Source: Bacteroidota bacterium | GTDB lineage: Bacteria > Bacteroidota > Bacteroidia > Flavobacteriales > Flavobacteriaceae | DNA length: 8,540 bases | Assembly (NCBI GenBank): GCA_018656255.1 | Contig: JABHYI010000032.1 | Span: forward strand, 1 to 8,540 | Direction of reading: 5' to 3' | Part shown: positions 7,123-8,540 of the stretch, piece after piece | How the letters are laid out: each line of letters begins with the position of its first letter | Numbering within the stretch: position 1 is the first letter of the stretch | Made by a program: the position numbers and the translations under genes | The notes under the pieces: generated by a model | What the model saw: the letters and a program-made list of their open reading frames with translations, nothing else | Told to the model about the DNA's origin: nothing | The model's database searches: none

Positions 7123-7130
7123 TACTTTTG
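7123..7130 (+). promoter_or_regulatory. Possible -7 promoter element just before the histidine kinase
   Basis: TACTTTTG is an exact match to the Bacteroidota -7 consensus TAnnTTTG and ends 4 nt before the kinase ATG at 7135. No TTG -33 element is seen 16-23 nt upstream. A transcript from it would be essentially leaderless, so either it is a chance match (expected a few times per window of this composition) or the kinase has a leaderless mRNA. Confidence 0.22.
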
Positions 7131-7134
7131 AGTT

Positions 7135-8540
7135 ATGGACAAAAAGATCTTTAGCTTACTTGTTGCGTTAATGGCGCTGTCTCTGCTTGGGATTATTTTC
7201 GTTCAATGGTACTGGATTTCTAATTCTTATGACAATAAAGAAACCCAGTTTATCTCTAATGTAAGGCAGGTGTTAGTAAACACCTCTGAAGAAATTGAAT
7301 TAAAAGAAATTGAAAAATACTACAACATATACAGCGATATTCTATCTGAGGCAGGAACACCAGAAAGTATTAGTATAAGTGAACTAATCTATAAAATTAA
7401 TACTGATAAAACCAATGACTCTTTTATATTCTCTGACGGGATTTTAGAAGAAGATTACAAGATATCTACTAGCTTTCTAGATACAGATATTGATAGTATT
7501 GTTTTTAAAAAGGTTACTAGCAACACAAAAACACAAAAAGTGTTGAAAAGTGTCGATGGGTCAAGCAATCAAACTATAAAAACAGAATCTTTTGCAAGAT
7601 TAAAAGATTACGAAAAAATTCAATTTGAAAATGCATTTGCTAATATATCTGCAAATACTCCTTTACACAGTAGGGTAACTGCACAAGAAATTCAGCAAAG
7701 TATTGCAAAACAATTGGAAGATAGAGGTGTGAAGTCAAGATTTCAATTTGCAGTGTATAGCAATAATTTGGCTACTAAAGTGCGTTCCAAAAAATTTGAT
7801 ATATCTCCCCAGACCACTTTTAGAGTGCCGCTTTTTGAGAATAATGATATAAATAAAGGCTACCAACTGTATGTAAATTTTTATGAACAAGAACGGGATG
7901 TGTGGTCTACCATTTTTGGGATGTCTATACTTTCGCTTTGTTTTACTAGTGTTATTTTCATTGCTTTTTATAGTGCCTTGAGCCAATTGGTGAAACAAAG
8001 ACAAATAGCTCAGGTTAAAAATGATTTTATCAATAACATGACTCATGAGTTTAAAACGCCAATTGCTACAATTGGTTTGGCTTTAGATGCCCTTAAAAAT
8101 CCAAAAGTAAAAGGGGATGAGGTATTTTTTGCTAAGTATTTGAAGATGATTCGTGATGAAAATAAAAGAATGTTAGGCCAAGTAGAAGATGTGCTTCGAA
8201 TCTCTAGTCTCGAAAAAAATGAACTAGATTTACCTAAAGAGCATCACAATATACATCATATCATTGAAGATTCCATGTCGCACATTAGCCTGATTGTAGA
8301 AGATAATGGTGGATATGTAAAACCGCATTTTGGGGCTTTGAAAACAGACGTTTTTGTCAATGAGCCGCACCTTACTAATGTAATTGTTAATATTTTGGAT
8401 AATGCAGTAAAATATTCTGAAGGACCACCAAAGATTGATCTTTACACTCAAAACACGAAAGATAGAGTTGTTGTGAAAATACAAGACCAAGGTATTGGCA
8501 TGAGTAAAGCAGTCCAAAACAAAATATTTGACAAGTTCTA
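7135..8540 (+). CDS. Two-component sensor histidine kinase, 3'-truncated by window edge
   Basis: The frame opens at ATG 7135 (an in-frame TGA at 7129-7131 rules out an earlier start) and stays open to the window end, giving 468 complete residues. It is an inner-membrane sensor kinase: span 1 at about residues 5-27, a periplasmic sensor region of about 229 residues (28-256) with no domain I recognise, and span 2 at about 258-280. Only a short linker follows, with no clear HAMP domain, before the HisKA dimerisation domain with phospho-acceptor His304 in the H-box MTHEFKTP. The ATPase domain shows the N-box (Asn419, Asn423 in NILDNAVKYS), the G1 box DQGIGM (451-456) and the F-box KIFDKF (463-468); the G2 box and C-terminus lie outside. 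It autophosphorylates and should pass phosphate to a response regulator, which I would expect just downstream. The 63-nt gap to coaE has no strong terminator. The signal is unknown. Confidence 0.95.
   Translation, partial: MDKKIFSLLVALMALSLLGIIFVQWYWISNSYDNKETQFISNVRQVLVNTSEEIELKEIEKYYNIYSDILSEAGTPESISISELIYKINTDKTNDSFIFSDGILEEDYKISTSFLDTDIDSIVFKKVTSNTKTQKVLKSVDGSSNQTIKTESFARLKDYEKIQFENAFANISANTPLHSRVTAQEIQQSIAKQLEDRGVKSRFQFAVYSNNLATKVRSKKFDISPQTTFRVPLFENNDINKGYQLYVNFYEQERDVWSTIFGMSILSLCFTSVIFIAFYSALSQLVKQRQIAQVKNDFINNMTHEFKTPIATIGLALDALKNPKVKGDEVFFAKYLKMIRDENKRMLGQVEDVLRISSLEKNELDLPKEHHNIHHIIEDSMSHISLIVEDNGGYVKPHFGALKTDVFVNEPHLTNVIVNILDNAVKYSEGPPKIDLYTQNTKDRVVVKIQDQGIGMSKAVQNKIFDKF

Noticed and set aside
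7735..8517. Two - strand open frames (7735-8046 and 8230-8517)
   Set aside because: Both lie opposite the histidine kinase, whose H-, N-, G1- and F-boxes on the + strand show which strand codes.
1..8540. Mobile element, CRISPR, tRNA/rRNA or phage-defence content
   Set aside because: No transposase, direct repeat array, RNA-gene signature or defence-type domain is visible; all eight genes are chromosomal housekeeping or envelope genes with similar base composition.

Overview
The window looks like ordinary chromosomal core DNA from a member of the Bacteroidota, most likely family Flavobacteriaceae. Four things point there: low GC (about 35-38% by eye, not counted); no Shine-Dalgarno-like leaders but A-rich stretches before start codons; protein signatures typical of flavobacteria (a DUF4835/PorD-type exported protein, a YbbR-domain protein next to coaE, a histidine kinase with a THEFKTP H-box); and a gene order that I recall as common in that family. 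All eight genes lie on the + strand, tightly packed. Both end genes run off the window.

Layout. From 1 to 985 is the 3' part of coaBC, which makes 4'-phosphopantetheine for coenzyme A. It overlaps by 8 nt a secreted DUF4835-family protein (978-1865). After 40 nt comes recN (1906-3558), an SMC-like DNA repair ATPase. After 64 nt comes fabI (3623-4438), the enoyl-ACP reductase of fatty acid synthesis, closed by a strong intrinsic terminator (4459-4492; 13-bp stem, GAAA loop, T tract). Only 15 nt after the terminator a second unit begins: a membrane-anchored family 2 glycosyltransferase (4508-5506), a YbbR-domain protein (5528-6478), and coaE (6475-7071), the last enzyme of CoA synthesis, which overlaps its predecessor by the 4 nt ATGA. 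After a 63-nt gap with an inverted repeat and a -7-like motif, a two-membrane-span sensor histidine kinase starts at 7135 and is still open at the window end, cut just before its G2 box.

The genes do not form one pathway. A shared theme is CoA and acyl-carrier metabolism (coaBC and coaE frame fabI) plus envelope functions (DUF4835, glycosyltransferase, YbbR protein, sensor kinase), with recN as a DNA repair member. No RNA gene, mobile element, CRISPR array or defence system is visible, and no stretch over 300 bases lacks a gene.

The most interesting observation is in CoaBC. Its decarboxylase half carries Asp where the family signature has Asn (PxMN), and Ser where the family has the catalytic Cys of the substrate flap, although the catalytic His and the ligase half look intact. 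I found no convincing new biological system; the other findings are small regulatory or structural points.
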